Counted from the first letter of the stretch, positions 44,393-54,024 are shown. The stretch is 64,000 nucleotides of DNA from Hoylesella marshii DSM 16973 = JCM 13450 (GCF_000146675.1 NZ_GL397214.1:1310756-1374755); one strand, 5' to 3'. Notes: generated by a model from the letters alone, not told the origin. A program made the numbers and translations.

Positions 44393-45250
44393 TTATCCGT
44401 AGATAATTTTGCCGTTCTCGTCTTCGTAAGGGGCGAGGTCTTTGCTGTACTGATTCATGGCACGCAAGCTCATACCCATATTCGAGAAACCACCGTCGTG
44501 GAAGAGTGTCTGCATAGTTACCTTACGGGTAAGGTCGCTAAAGAGTGTCACACAATAGTCAGCGCATTCGCCAGCAGTGGCATTACCGAGCGGCGACATC
44601 TTATCGGCAAAGTCCATCATGTTATCAATGTCCTTGATACCCTTGCCGGCTGTGGTCTCTGTAGGTGACTGTGAGATGGTATTGATACGCACATGCTTCT
44701 CGCGTCCGTATATATATCCGAAGCTACGGGCTATACTCTCGAGCAGACTTTTCGCGTCAGCCATGTCATTATAACCGAAGAACGTGCGATGGGAAGCGAT
44801 ATAAGTGAGGGCTACCACTGATCCATATTCAGCGATAGCATCGATCTTCTTGGCTGCCTGCAACATCTTATGAAACGATATAGCTGATATATCCAGCGTC
44901 TTGTTCAGCCAATTGTAGTCAAGGTCGTCGTAGGTGCGACGCTTGCGCACGTTGGGACTCATACCGATGGAGTGGAGCACGAAATCTATCTTTCCCCCAA
45001 GCTGTTCCTGCGCCTGAGTGAATACGTTTTCCAAATCCTCGTAGTTCGTAGCATCTGCAGCGATGACCGGTGCGTCTATCTTCTTGGCAAGTTCGTCGAG
45101 TTCGCCCATACGCAAGGCCATCTCGGTGTTACTCAATGCAATCTTCGCACCCTCTTCGACACAGCGTTCAGCTACTTTCCATGCTATGGACAAGTTGTTT
45201 AGTGCACCGAAAATGATGCCACGCTTACCTTCTAATAAATGATATGCCAT
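44393..45250 (-). CDS. fabI: Enoyl-ACP reductase
   Basis: The 285-residue NADH-dependent enzyme completes each cycle of fatty-acid synthesis. It has the FabI N-terminal pattern LLEGKRGIIFGALNNLSIAW, the short-chain dehydrogenase fold, and the active-site region with Tyr and Lys in the FFGYNDMADAKSLLES segment. The start at 45250 follows from the promoter -7 box at 45275-45282; a start at 45277 would fall inside it. It is a single gene. Confidence 0.94.
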   Translation of the reverse strand: MAYHLLEGKRGIIFGALNNLSIAWKVAERCVEEGAKIALSNTEMALRMGELDELAKKIDAPVIAADATNYEDLENVFTQAQEQLGGKIDFVLHSIGMSPNVRKRRTYDDLDYNWLNKTLDISAISFHKMLQAAKKIDAIAEYGSVVALTYIASHRTFFGYNDMADAKSLLESIARSFGYIYGREKHVRINTISQSPTETTAGKGIKDIDNMMDFADKMSPLGNATAGECADYCVTLFSDLTRKVTMQTLFHDGGFSNMGMSLRAMNQYSKDLAPYEDENGKIIYG

Positions 45251-45274
45251 ATTGATTTGTTTAGTTTTCATCGG

Positions 45275-45282
45275 CAAAAGTA
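45275..45282 (-). promoter_or_regulatory. Promoter -7 box of fabI
   Basis: Minus strand TACTTTTG, 24 nt before the ATG at 45250. Confidence 0.6.
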
Positions 45283-45366
45283 CATATTTTATGGCAGATA
45301 AGCAAGAAAAGAATCATAAATCGGTGGCGCAGAGAATGGAAACGAAGCGGCATCGAATCGCCGTAC

Positions 45367-46401
45367 TTACGTCATAACGGGGAGCAAATATTTGACAATG
45401 CAATAGCCGCCGCCTATGAGCCAGCCATACAGCAATGCCGCCAAGAGGAATGGTTTTGCGCCTGCTTTCTTGAATTTATCGATACTTGTTTCTGCTCCCA
45501 ATGCCGTCATGGCCATGGTGAGTAGGAATGTGTCGAGGGTATTGATGCCCGAAACGAGGGTATCGGGTAGGAAGTTGAAAGAGTTGAAAGTAATAACAAC
45601 TAAGAATAAGATGGCAAACCAAGGTATGGAGATGCCTTTGCGCTGGGTCTGCTCTGCCTCACTGCCTTGCGGATTGTGAGCAACAAACCAACTGACAATT
45701 AGCAATACGGGCACAAGCATCATCACTCTGATCATCTTCACAATGATGGCCGGGTCGGACACGGTCTTACCCATCACGTTGCCCGCTCCTACTACGTGTG
45801 CCACCTCGTGCACCGTAGACCCCGTCATGATGCCCATCTCTTCGGGTGTCAGTGCGAAGAAGCCGTTGTGATAGAGTACAGGGTAAAGAAACATAGACAG
45901 CGTTCCGAAGATAACCACTGTCGATACGGCGACGGCTGTCTTATAGGGCTTGGCATGAATAGCCCCCTCTGTGCCCAACACGGCTGCCGCTCCGCAGATG
46001 GCGCTGCCTACCGACGTTAGCAGGGCGATGCTACGGTCGAGCCGGAGCAGTCGGCCGAGGCCGATACCGCCAAGCACGGTTGTGCATACGATGATGGCAT
46101 CGGCCACGATGGCCGGCATGCCTACGGCTGTGACGTCTTGTAGCGTCAGTCGGAATCCATACAGGATAATGCCGATGCGCAGAATACGTTTCGCACAGAA
46201 CGTGATACCGGGCACCCACGTTTCGGGTAGGTTATTGCGCAGGCTGTTGGCATAGAGCATGCCCAAGAGGATGCCGATAATCATCGGACTGATGGAGAGT
46301 TGTGTAGCCCACGTCATATCACCGAGGTAGAATGCGGCCAGCGAGAAGAGGGCTATCAACAGGATTCCGTGGAGCATACTGCTCCGTTTCTCATTCAGCA
46401 T
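45367..46401 (-). CDS. YeiH/UPF0324-family putative exporter
   Basis: The 344-residue membrane protein has about ten helices and the UPF0324/YeiH patterns LRIGIILYGFRLTLQDV, SAICGAAAVLGTEG, and the conserved TGSTVHEVAHVVGAG. The family is annotated as a sulfate or sulfonate exporter in several bacteria on weak evidence. It lies 17 nt after the PAP2 gene in an operon started by an LTA-synthase-like protein. Confidence 0.85.
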   Translation of the reverse strand: MLNEKRSSMLHGILLIALFSLAAFYLGDMTWATQLSISPMIIGILLGMLYANSLRNNLPETWVPGITFCAKRILRIGIILYGFRLTLQDVTAVGMPAIVADAIIVCTTVLGGIGLGRLLRLDRSIALLTSVGSAICGAAAVLGTEGAIHAKPYKTAVAVSTVVIFGTLSMFLYPVLYHNGFFALTPEEMGIMTGSTVHEVAHVVGAGNVMGKTVSDPAIIVKMIRVMMLVPVLLIVSWFVAHNPQGSEAEQTQRKGISIPWFAILFLVVITFNSFNFLPDTLVSGINTLDTFLLTMAMTALGAETSIDKFKKAGAKPFLLAALLYGWLIGGGYCIVKYLLPVMT

Positions 46402-46418
46402 AGTACGAATATTTTAGT

Positions 46419-47105
46419 TTATATCCACTGCATGTAGTCGCAGAGGCTGTAGACAAAGATACAGAAGATGGTGAGCAGCCCCACGATAACGGGGAGATAG
46501 ACATGCCGCACGTCGTCGGGGTGTTGGTGTTTTGTGAGTAACAGGAAGACTTTGTAAACCACTGTAGCACATACAAACCCTAACAGTGCACCTACGAGCA
46601 AGTCGCCCGGATAGTGTACGCCGAGGTATACGCGCGTCCAACACATCAGCAGTGACCAAAGCACAGTGAAGAATGTGAGCCAGTGGCGACGGTAAATGTA
46701 GGCCACAAAACACGTGAATCCCCATCCGTTGGCGGCGTGTGCAGAGGGGAAGCCATATTCTCCGCCACGGTAATCGTTTACCACGTGCACCATGTGTGAT
46801 ATGGGGTTGTCGAGGTTACTGGGGCGTAAGCGCCCTACATAGGGGCGGATGAGTGTAGAGCAGATTTGGTCTGACAAGGCAATGATAGCTATGGCTGTGA
46901 GCAGGCAACCGAGCGCTACACGCCATGAGAAGGTGCGCACGAGCACATAGAAAAAGCTCATGTAGAGGGGTACCCACACGAACTTGGCACTATAGATATA
47001 CATGAACTCGTCCCAGAATGTGGAATGGACTTGGTTGATGTGCAGCAGTACGAAAGTGTCCCACTTGATGAGTTCTCCTAAGAGGGTGAGGAAGAGGCTT
47101 TCCAT
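46419..47105 (-). CDS. PAP2-family phosphatase
   Basis: The 228-residue membrane protein has the three lipid-phosphatase motifs: RPYVGRLRP (motif 1), FPSAHAANG with the catalytic histidine (motif 2), and TRVYLGVHYPGD (motif 3). It has about five helices. It likely removes phosphate from undecaprenyl pyrophosphate or from a phospholipid in the envelope. It lies 20 nt after the sulfatase-type gene. Confidence 0.92.
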   Translation of the reverse strand: MESLFLTLLGELIKWDTFVLLHINQVHSTFWDEFMYIYSAKFVWVPLYMSFFYVLVRTFSWRVALGCLLTAIAIIALSDQICSTLIRPYVGRLRPSNLDNPISHMVHVVNDYRGGEYGFPSAHAANGWGFTCFVAYIYRRHWLTFFTVLWSLLMCWTRVYLGVHYPGDLLVGALLGFVCATVVYKVFLLLTKHQHPDDVRHVYLPVIVGLLTIFCIFVYSLCDYMQWI

Positions 47106-47125
47106 GGATAGAAATGTTGTTGCTG

Positions 47126-48961
47126 TTATCGGTGGGCGATGTCGTCGTAGAGCGTTTGCAGATAGGCTTGCCCCTTGCGAAGGTTGGTGCCTTTGTGCGC
47201 TCCGTTGTCTACTACGATGCGTCCGGATTGGTTGTCGAAGATGAGTTGATTGTCGTCGGTTACGAGACCGAAAGCGTCGGGAATGGTAAAGAATGCGAAA
47301 TGGGGTGACGAGGCATCGGTCATATCCTTACTGAAGAGGAAGGCTTTGTGGGAGACGCCGAGCTGTGCAAGTAGGGTGGCAGCGATGTCTTGTTGCGACC
47401 CGATGACATCGAGGCGGCAGGGCTTTTTCACGGCACCCCCCGATAGGATGAGCGGTATCTGGAAACGTTCGAGCGACAGGTTGTCGATGTTTTCAGGATA
47501 AGCCCCCAAATGGTCGGGCACCAATACGAGGAGCGTATTCTTCCATGCGGGTAATCGGCACAGTTCGGCCACGAAGCGTCCTACGCAATCATCGGTATAG
47601 GCGAAAGCATTGAGGCGAATGTCGGACAGTCGTTTGTAGGGCACATCAAACGGCTCATGGCTGCTGGAAGTCTGTAGCACGCGGAGCATGGGTTTATCGG
47701 TGTGGTCTGCTCGTATGTCGTCAAGCAGACGGCGGAACACCAGATGGTCGGCTACACCCCATTTACTCATACGCGAAGAGAGGGGAAAATCCGTATCTGA
47801 GATGATGTCTTGGAAACCTGAAGACACGAGATATGAGCGCATGTTGGTGAAGTCTGCGTCGCCGCCGTAGAAATAGCGTGTATTGTAGCCGACACGGCGT
47901 AGACTTTGAGCTATTGACGGTAGCGATGCTGTCTTGTGTGGATACTTCATGATGCTCATAGTCGGTTGGGCAGGGTACCCGCTCAAAACGGCTACCAGAC
48001 CGCGGTCGGTGCGGAAACTGTTGGCATAAAAACGGGTGAAGAGTACGCCTTTGCGCGCTATGCGGTCGAGGTTGACCGCCACATCTGTGCGACCTCCTAA
48101 CTCACCCATGAGCTTTGAGGAGAAACTTTCAAGGATGACGATGACCACATTGGGGCGTGTTGTATTCAGTAAGCACAGCCGTTTGGGGGGTATGTTGGGA
48201 GTTGCGATGCTGCGGTCTTGCATGTCGCGGAATATTTTCTGCGCCTCATCGGCGGGCATGAAGCGGTATTGCTCGGCGAAGTTCTCCTGATGGGAAACCG
48301 ATTCAAAGAAGCTGAAGAGCGGGTTTACAGCAGCATGGTTCAGCCTCATGTTATCGCTGAAAAACGCTTTACCCGTGTTGTTGGTGCCTACGGTAACACC
48401 TCCTCTGATGGGAATAAACAGCAAACCTGTGAGCAGCAACAGCATGAAAGTGGCACCCCATCGTTTGAAATCTGTGCGGATAGGCCTGAAACAAGCCCTC
48501 ATGATGCGGTAAATGAGGTAGGCATAGAGGGCGAAAGCACCCACACCGAGCAGAATATATCCGATACTTACACTGGCAAAGGCGGCTTTTGGCGAAGAAA
48601 ATAAGTAGAAGAGGGGGGTGGAATCAAGGGGGAATCCCCAATATTCGTAGAGGGCGAGATTGGCTACAAAGGCGAGAGAAATGAGTGTGGCTGCTATTCC
48701 GAAATAGATTCTTGCGACCTTATAAAGCCAAGGGCGTTCCGTCCAGACAGACAGCAGTAGGAAAAGGCCGGGGAATACGGTGAGATAAGCAGCCATGGAG
48801 AGGTCTAATACAAGGCCGTGGGCTACCACGTTGAGCCAGTTTGCTACCGGTATTCCAGCAAAAAAAGAGGGGTACAGCGCCATGAACAAAGGCTTTTGTA
48901 TGGCAAAAAGCAGTACCCACAGGCCATAGAGTGTGAAGAATCTGATGACTCTGCCTTTCAT
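47126..48961 (-). CDS. LTA-synthase-like sulfatase-family membrane protein
   Basis: The 611-residue protein has five N-terminal membrane helices (about 1-185) and an extracytoplasmic alkaline-phosphatase-fold domain of the LTA synthase/sulfatase type: VVIVILESFSSKLMGELGG (Glu278 as metal ligand), the nucleophile Thr318 in SFRTDRG, and VPDHLGAYPENI. This fold transfers phosphoglycerol or phosphoethanolamine to glycan or lipid. In a Gram-negative organism the acceptor is unknown. It leads an operon with PAP2 and YeiH-like genes. Confidence 0.88.
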   Translation of the reverse strand: MKGRVIRFFTLYGLWVLLFAIQKPLFMALYPSFFAGIPVANWLNVVAHGLVLDLSMAAYLTVFPGLFLLLSVWTERPWLYKVARIYFGIAATLISLAFVANLALYEYWGFPLDSTPLFYLFSSPKAAFASVSIGYILLGVGAFALYAYLIYRIMRACFRPIRTDFKRWGATFMLLLLTGLLFIPIRGGVTVGTNNTGKAFFSDNMRLNHAAVNPLFSFFESVSHQENFAEQYRFMPADEAQKIFRDMQDRSIATPNIPPKRLCLLNTTRPNVVIVILESFSSKLMGELGGRTDVAVNLDRIARKGVLFTRFYANSFRTDRGLVAVLSGYPAQPTMSIMKYPHKTASLPSIAQSLRRVGYNTRYFYGGDADFTNMRSYLVSSGFQDIISDTDFPLSSRMSKWGVADHLVFRRLLDDIRADHTDKPMLRVLQTSSSHEPFDVPYKRLSDIRLNAFAYTDDCVGRFVAELCRLPAWKNTLLVLVPDHLGAYPENIDNLSLERFQIPLILSGGAVKKPCRLDVIGSQQDIAATLLAQLGVSHKAFLFSKDMTDASSPHFAFFTIPDAFGLVTDDNQLIFDNQSGRIVVDNGAHKGTNLRKGQAYLQTLYDDIAHR

Positions 48962-49007
48962 ATCTGTCCGTCTGTGATGTTGTACTGTTCGTGTTTATTG
49001 TCTGATG

Positions 49008-49038
49008 CAAAGGTAGTTAAAATCTTATAAATATCCAA
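49008..49038 (-). promoter_or_regulatory. Promoter of LTA-synthase-like unit
   Basis: Minus strand TTG (49036-49038), 20 nt, TACCTTTG (49008-49015): a full match, 46 nt before the ATG. Confidence 0.72.
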
Positions 49039-49098
49039 GGAACATCAGAAAACTTTGTCGATTTTATCTCATCTGTCCTATGAAAGGATGAGGGAGAA

Positions 49099-49335
49099 AT
49101 ACCCAAAACTTTCCAATTCGTGGTTTTTCAATGGCGTGAATTTATCACTTTTCACCCCCGTTTTTGTGAGAGTTTCTCGGTATTTGATGCTCAAAAGTTC
49201 GAGATTATAAGTTTTAAGGGTCGTAAAGTTACGATTGATAAGTCGGCATTCATACCGCGTACAGATGGCGTTTGTACCATGTACAGATACGGTTTGTACA
49301 AGGCAAGGTCGGCAACCTTTCTTGCAGCAAACGAC
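49099..49335. repeat. Dispersed intergenic element, copy C
   Basis: This is copy A in the opposite orientation. It holds the complement of the conserved block (49157-49197), the segment with GGTCGTAAAGTTACGAT, two 22-bp-period units (GTACAGATGGCGTTTGTAC and the next at +22) and GGTCGGCAACC at about 49307. The left hairpin half of copy A is missing here. Internal frames are not counted as genes. Confidence 0.75.
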
Positions 49336-49402
49336 ATCTATTGTCGGACTCTTTTGCCCCTCAGCGCTTCTGTATAGGCTCTTATGACCGGTTAGGGGTA
49401 AA

Positions 49403-49439
49403 AGAACGCCCGTTATAACGGTGGTTATACGGGCGTTCT
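49403..49439 (-). terminator. Terminator of DUF3857 pair
   Basis: Arms AGAACGCCCGTTATAAC (49403-49419) and GTTATACGGGCGTTCT (49424-49439), nearly perfect with one unpaired T, 4-nt loop. On the minus strand it is followed by TTTT. Confidence 0.8.
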
Positions 49440-49465
49440 GTGTGGATAGGACGGTATGAGGTGAG

Positions 49466-51646
49466 TTATTTTTTCAGCACCACTTGCCGTGCAGTGTAGG
49501 CGTAGCATGCATCTACGATATCAAGCAATGCCTGCCAATTGGCGACCGGTTCGTTTTTGTGGTCGTAGCGTTTCACGACGTGGAGGAGGAGTTTGCCCCC
49601 TTCGCTCTTAGCTGTGGCCATGAAAGCACCGGCAGCATTCTGTACATTCGTATTGAGCTTCTGCAATCCTTCGGCCGACACTTTGTAACCTGCGGGCAGG
49701 TCTACGGCAATATTCCATTCCGTTTGTCGGGCGCACATCCTGTTGATATCGGCATCGCGCTTGCGGTCGTTTCCCTCTATTTTCTGTACGTCGCCGATGA
49801 GTTTGCCCACGGAGAGCACGATGTTGCTGCCAGCTTTTTTCACCAAACCATCGAGCGTATAGCGCATATTGTAGACGAATGCGGCACTGTCGGGGCTGTT
49901 GCCGATGGTTACAATCTTATAGGAGAGCAACTCTTTGGCATCTTCACCCTGATAGTATTTGATTTCTTTCTTGAAGTCGTCTATCTGTTGCTTGCGCACT
50001 TCCTTGAGCGATGCCTCTCTCGACCTCGTGGCGCGCTTACCCAAGGTGGTAGCCAAGTCTTTGTCTTCCTTCATGCGTTGCTTGTAGGAGTCAAACAGGT
50101 TGTCGGGTGTGCAGAGGTCGGTCTGCCAGAGTTCTTTCAATGCACCCGATTGTGACTCTGTGCGGTCGATGGTCACCTCTGTTCCATTGAGGGTTACGCG
50201 GATGTCGGCCACGTCGCGGTTGTCTGATGCTTTGCTCACGGGCAGGGTGATGGTTTGGTATTTCCCGTCTTCAAAGGGCTTTTTCTCGTCAATACTCAGG
50301 ATAGCCTTTTTACCTTGGAACTCGGAGGGAATCTCACCGGGCACGACAGAAACGGGGCCGTAACCAAAGTAGTATTTCTCGCTGTTGCGGAGTTTCACGA
50401 ACCAACGTGTATGGAGCCAGTAGGTGAGTTTATCGACGTCGGCCTCGTTGTCGTCGGTCGTGATACCAAACACGGCAGGAATGCCGGCATCTTTCAGCAG
50501 GGTGTAGTATTGCAGGGCGACACGTGTGTCGCGGTAGTAGTTGAACCAGTACTTCAGATGATAGAAATACACGAGGTCGTAGATATAGTCTGCGCGCTTT
50601 GTCTCGTCGGGTATATCCTTTTTGGCTTGCTTAGCGAGTTTCTTCAGCTCGGGGAAGTCGCCATATTTATAGACGGGATAACGGATGCCGATAAGCCTCC
50701 ATACATCTCTTTGAATGAGCTTCGGGTCGGGATTGGCCGTAATTCCTTTCTTCTTCGCACAGTCAGGGCGCTGTTCGCCTTCCACCTTGCAGATAGCTGC
50801 CAATAGGATACCCGGGGTTTGCAGTGTTTCATCATACCAGAGCGAAGGTGTGCATTTCTCTTGATTCAACATCTCTGCATCGAGCACGTAGTTACCTTCT
50901 TTATCGGTCGATTCCGTTACTTTCGGTGCACCGTTCAGGGAGCGATACAACACGGTAAAGTCTTTGTCGATATCGCAGTGCAGACGATTCCACAATACGG
51001 GATAGTCTTCTTTGAACTTGAAAAAGAACGGGTCGTAGTTGTGTTCTGCGAACTCGTCGCTTTCGTAGACAAACACATCAATAGCATCGCCCACTTCCAA
51101 TCCGGGCACGGCCAGCTTCTGTCGTTCCTGTTTGTCTTTCTTTCCTTCGGTGGCCGACACATAGTCGTCGGTGCTGATTTCCTTGATGGTACCGTCGGGT
51201 TTGACGATACGCACACCGAGCACCACTTTCCCCTTCTCGCGCCATCCGTTGTTGCTGTAGCCGGTTGTCGTGGTACGGTAGTCGAACTCTGAAAATCGTT
51301 TTAACGCTACGTCATCGTTGATATAGATGAGTACGCGATGGAGGTCGTTGCAATAGAGTTTCCGCAGTTTGAACGATTGGCCTTGACGCATCAGCGTTCC
51401 CCAACTGAACTTTGCCGAGCGTACCATCTCTACGTCTCGGTAGTTGGCCAAAATGATGGCCGATTCGGTTTTGTACTTTGCCGGACAGTCATGTTTCTTG
51501 AACTGGGGCATATCCATTGCCCAGATACGTTTGCGGGTAGCATCGGCAAACTCCTTGTAGTCTTTCTTGCTGTCGGCCGATGTATGCTCCACGGCAGCAA
51601 ACAACAACAGTATCGCCCATGCGATACGACATAAAACCTTTTTCAT
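49466..51646 (-). CDS. DUF3857/transglutaminase-fold protein, likely inactive
   Basis: The 726-residue exported protein has a signal peptide (about 1-24), a DUF3857 domain (about 60-290, with VVLGVRIVKPDGTIKEIST) and a transglutaminase-like domain (about 320-450). Aligned by eye with its upstream neighbour, the catalytic Cys loop GDCKG reads RDTRV here, and the Asp after the histidine strand is also not seen; only a histidine in YWLHTRWFVKL remains. So enzymatic activity is doubtful. It lies 8 nt after the gene for the apparently active paralogue. Confidence 0.78.
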   Translation of the reverse strand: MKKVLCRIAWAILLLFAAVEHTSADSKKDYKEFADATRKRIWAMDMPQFKKHDCPAKYKTESAIILANYRDVEMVRSAKFSWGTLMRQGQSFKLRKLYCNDLHRVLIYINDDVALKRFSEFDYRTTTTGYSNNGWREKGKVVLGVRIVKPDGTIKEISTDDYVSATEGKKDKQERQKLAVPGLEVGDAIDVFVYESDEFAEHNYDPFFFKFKEDYPVLWNRLHCDIDKDFTVLYRSLNGAPKVTESTDKEGNYVLDAEMLNQEKCTPSLWYDETLQTPGILLAAICKVEGEQRPDCAKKKGITANPDPKLIQRDVWRLIGIRYPVYKYGDFPELKKLAKQAKKDIPDETKRADYIYDLVYFYHLKYWFNYYRDTRVALQYYTLLKDAGIPAVFGITTDDNEADVDKLTYWLHTRWFVKLRNSEKYYFGYGPVSVVPGEIPSEFQGKKAILSIDEKKPFEDGKYQTITLPVSKASDNRDVADIRVTLNGTEVTIDRTESQSGALKELWQTDLCTPDNLFDSYKQRMKEDKDLATTLGKRATRSREASLKEVRKQQIDDFKKEIKYYQGEDAKELLSYKIVTIGNSPDSAAFVYNMRYTLDGLVKKAGSNIVLSVGKLIGDVQKIEGNDRKRDADINRMCARQTEWNIAVDLPAGYKVSAEGLQKLNTNVQNAAGAFMATAKSEGGKLLLHVVKRYDHKNEPVANWQALLDIVDACYAYTARQVVLKK

Positions 51647-51654
51647 ATTTTTCT

Positions 51655-53490
51655 TTATTTCTTGGTCAGTATAATCTGTTCATTGCAGGCATCGTTCCAG
51701 CGGTGTAGGGCATCGTTCCATGCGACCATCTTGCTCCGTGGTATGAGCCTGTCGGTAATCTGCATCACGCGACGGAATGTTATCTTTCCGTTCTTGTGTG
51801 TGAAAGTGCAACTGAAGATGCCCTGTGGCAGTTGCAGCCGGAAATTCTTCGGGCACTGCACCTTGTAGCTGGCGGGTACGGTGAGGGTTACTTCGCGGAT
51901 GATATTGCAGCGCACGGGCAGCATGTAGTCGTTTACTCGGCGAGTGGTGTCAATGCGATTGGAGAATAGTTCGTTGTGGGGATTCATCTCGATGTACACA
52001 TCGCCGTCCAACTGTTGCACGCTGACGCGGTTCTCCACCTCAGCCTCGGCCGATGCCCAGCGTGTCTTGCGGTCGTCGCAAGTCCATCGGGCATGGGTGA
52101 TGTTCAGCGTGTGGTCGTCGTTGTTCATCGTGTTGGCCAACATCACCGCCTTATCTTTGGTCTCTGCTTTCTCGTGTGTGCGCATATACCATTCTTTCAT
52201 GTCGCCGCACCATGCGTCGGTGACAGTGCCTTTGAGCATGAACTCGCCGTTGCCGGCCGGTGCTAAGCGGTAGTGATAAGTCAGACTGTCGGTCGAGGTA
52301 TGGGCATCGAGTGTGGGCAATGTCATCAGTTTGCAGTTCTCTCCGTCTTCCACCACGGCCTGCCGGCCTTGTATGGCGCCGGGCACATAGCCCACGGGGA
52401 TGTATCTGCACGTGGCGTCGAGCCAATAGGTTTTCCCGCCATGGAAGAGGGCGCAAATCATGTGGTTGGTGGCTGCGAGGGTAGGGATGTCGCTCATGTT
52501 GAACGCCACGTCGTCGGTGCCGATATCCACCAACCGTGCATCGAAGTGTTGTGCCTGCAGCAGCGTGGCCAACAACAACGACATGCCTTTGCAATCGCCG
52601 TAGCGTTTCCGCACCACTTCTGCCGGACGGTCGGGCTGATGGCCGGTGATGCCGGCCTCGAATGCCACATAGCGGATGTTCTTCTGCACCCATTCATAAG
52701 TGGCGCGTATGCGGTCGAGGTCGGTCTTGCATCCCGCATTGATTTCTTTCAGAATGGCGTCCTGTTCGGGGATGCTGCGGTCGCATCGGGTCAGCGAGTT
52801 CGACCATCTGTACATGTCTTTGTAGTCGTCGAACGACCCCGTGATGAGGATATGGGGATAGATGCGCTCCGAGGTGGGTTGGGAAGCGTCGGAATGGGTG
52901 CGGTCGAGGTCGGTTATCGTGTAGGTAAACACAGAGTCGGAGCCTTCTGCACGCCGCGATATTTGGATGTGGGGCGTGAAGTTTCGCTCATGCAGACGGA
53001 AGCGCGACATCGTTTGCGGGATGCGGAAAACGACCGTCTTGCGCCGCACGCGGTAAGGCTCGGCCAGCATCACGCGCGTAAAGTAACGTACATCCTTGAA
53101 CGTGCGCTGGAAACGCACCTCCTCCGTCTTGTTCTTCCGTGCCAGATAAACGCTGTAATAACACACTTTCGTGTCGTCGTAAAACACGTTTTCCGGTGTC
53201 ACAATGCGGTATTGGGCGCGTCCTTTCCCGTAGGAGTTGTCGAGCGAAATAAACTCGCCGTAGAGTGCGCCCGGATAGATGGTCACCGGCCGGTCGGTGA
53301 GTGCGCGGTATTCTACCGTCTCTTTGTTTTTTACGATGGGGTGACCGTCTTTCATAGAAAATACATACTCGTCGGTGGCTTCGCTGATTTCCACGTCGTC
53401 TTCGTCATCGGCCGAGGCCGTAAGCATAGTGAAGGGGCATATCAGCACCAGCCCCGTCAGAGAGAAAATCTTTATCAAATGTTTCATCAT
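51655..53490 (-). CDS. DUF3857/transglutaminase-domain protein
   Basis: The 611-residue exported protein has a signal peptide (about 1-27), a DUF3857 region (about 50-230), and a transglutaminase-like domain with a full apparent triad: Cys in RYGDCKGMSLLLATLLQ, His in ATNHMICALFHGG and Asp in YWLDATCRY. The C-terminal beta domain (about 460-600) resembles DUF3858. Such proteins may cleave or crosslink peptide bonds in the periplasm; the substrate is unknown. It leads the pair under its own promoter. Confidence 0.85.
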   Translation of the reverse strand: MMKHLIKIFSLTGLVLICPFTMLTASADDEDDVEISEATDEYVFSMKDGHPIVKNKETVEYRALTDRPVTIYPGALYGEFISLDNSYGKGRAQYRIVTPENVFYDDTKVCYYSVYLARKNKTEEVRFQRTFKDVRYFTRVMLAEPYRVRRKTVVFRIPQTMSRFRLHERNFTPHIQISRRAEGSDSVFTYTITDLDRTHSDASQPTSERIYPHILITGSFDDYKDMYRWSNSLTRCDRSIPEQDAILKEINAGCKTDLDRIRATYEWVQKNIRYVAFEAGITGHQPDRPAEVVRKRYGDCKGMSLLLATLLQAQHFDARLVDIGTDDVAFNMSDIPTLAATNHMICALFHGGKTYWLDATCRYIPVGYVPGAIQGRQAVVEDGENCKLMTLPTLDAHTSTDSLTYHYRLAPAGNGEFMLKGTVTDAWCGDMKEWYMRTHEKAETKDKAVMLANTMNNDDHTLNITHARWTCDDRKTRWASAEAEVENRVSVQQLDGDVYIEMNPHNELFSNRIDTTRRVNDYMLPVRCNIIREVTLTVPASYKVQCPKNFRLQLPQGIFSCTFTHKNGKITFRRVMQITDRLIPRSKMVAWNDALHRWNDACNEQIILTKK

Positions 53491-53521
53491 TGATAGGTTA
53501 AACTTGATTCAATAATGGATG

Positions 53522-53529
53522 CAAAGGTA
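53522..53529 (-). promoter_or_regulatory. Promoter -7 box of DUF3857 pair
   Basis: Minus strand TACCTTTG, 32 nt before the ATG at 53490. Confidence 0.6.
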
Positions 53530-53767
53530 CAAAAAAAATGATAAGAATGAAATTTATCGTGATTTACGGCTTTTCCTTGCAAGAGGTACGCCGCATTTAA
53601 ATACAAATAGGCTAAGGCTCCGAATAAAGAATTCTCTTCGGAAAGGAGGTTCGACAGAGGCACAGAAGTGCAAACGAACCATGCGGAAGTGTTAAAAAAG
53701 AGGGCGAAAAAGGGCAAGAAAATACGCCTTTGTAACTGATTGATAATGAATCTGTTGTAGGGACGAA

Positions 53768-53833
53768 AAATTTGGTGCGCATCTCGTTCAAACTTTCTGC
53801 GCAGAAAGTTTAAACTTGGTGCGCAGAAAGTTT
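53768..53833. repeat. Tandem 22-bp palindrome array (3 units)
   Basis: Units at 53768, 53790 and 53812 are spaced exactly 22 bp, each centred on TGCGC (53776, 53798, 53820). Unit 2 is a perfect 22-bp palindrome: AAACTTTCTGC joined to its own complement. Unit 3 keeps the right arm; unit 1 is diverged (TTTGGTGCGCATCTCGTTC). The array lies between the terminator of nifJ and the promoter of the DUF3857 pair. Nothing else is recognised in this gap of about 530 bases. Confidence 0.8.
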
Positions 53834-53967
53834 GGCCGACAACCGCATCTTTTTCGGCCAAGATTTAACAGATTTGTTACGAAACCTTAAAAACGAAAGG
53901 TCGCACGGGGTAAAAGGGTGAGAGCATCAGCAACGGAGATTCATGGTGAAGCGGGTATAAAAAACAA

Positions 53968-53998
53968 CGGAGGAGGTTTCATCACGAGACCTCCTCCG
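53968..53998 (-). terminator. Terminator of nifJ
   Basis: Arms CGGAGGAGGT (53968-53977) and ACCTCCTCCG (53989-53998), 11-nt loop; on the minus strand it is followed by a T-run (GTTGTTTTTTATA). Confidence 0.87.
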
Positions 53999-54024
53999 CC
54001 CAATTTGGCAAATAAACCATGAGC

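Noticed and set aside
53487-53861. A 124-residue minus-strand open frame
   Set aside because: It covers the promoter of the DUF3857 pair and the 22-bp array, and its composition is not protein-like.
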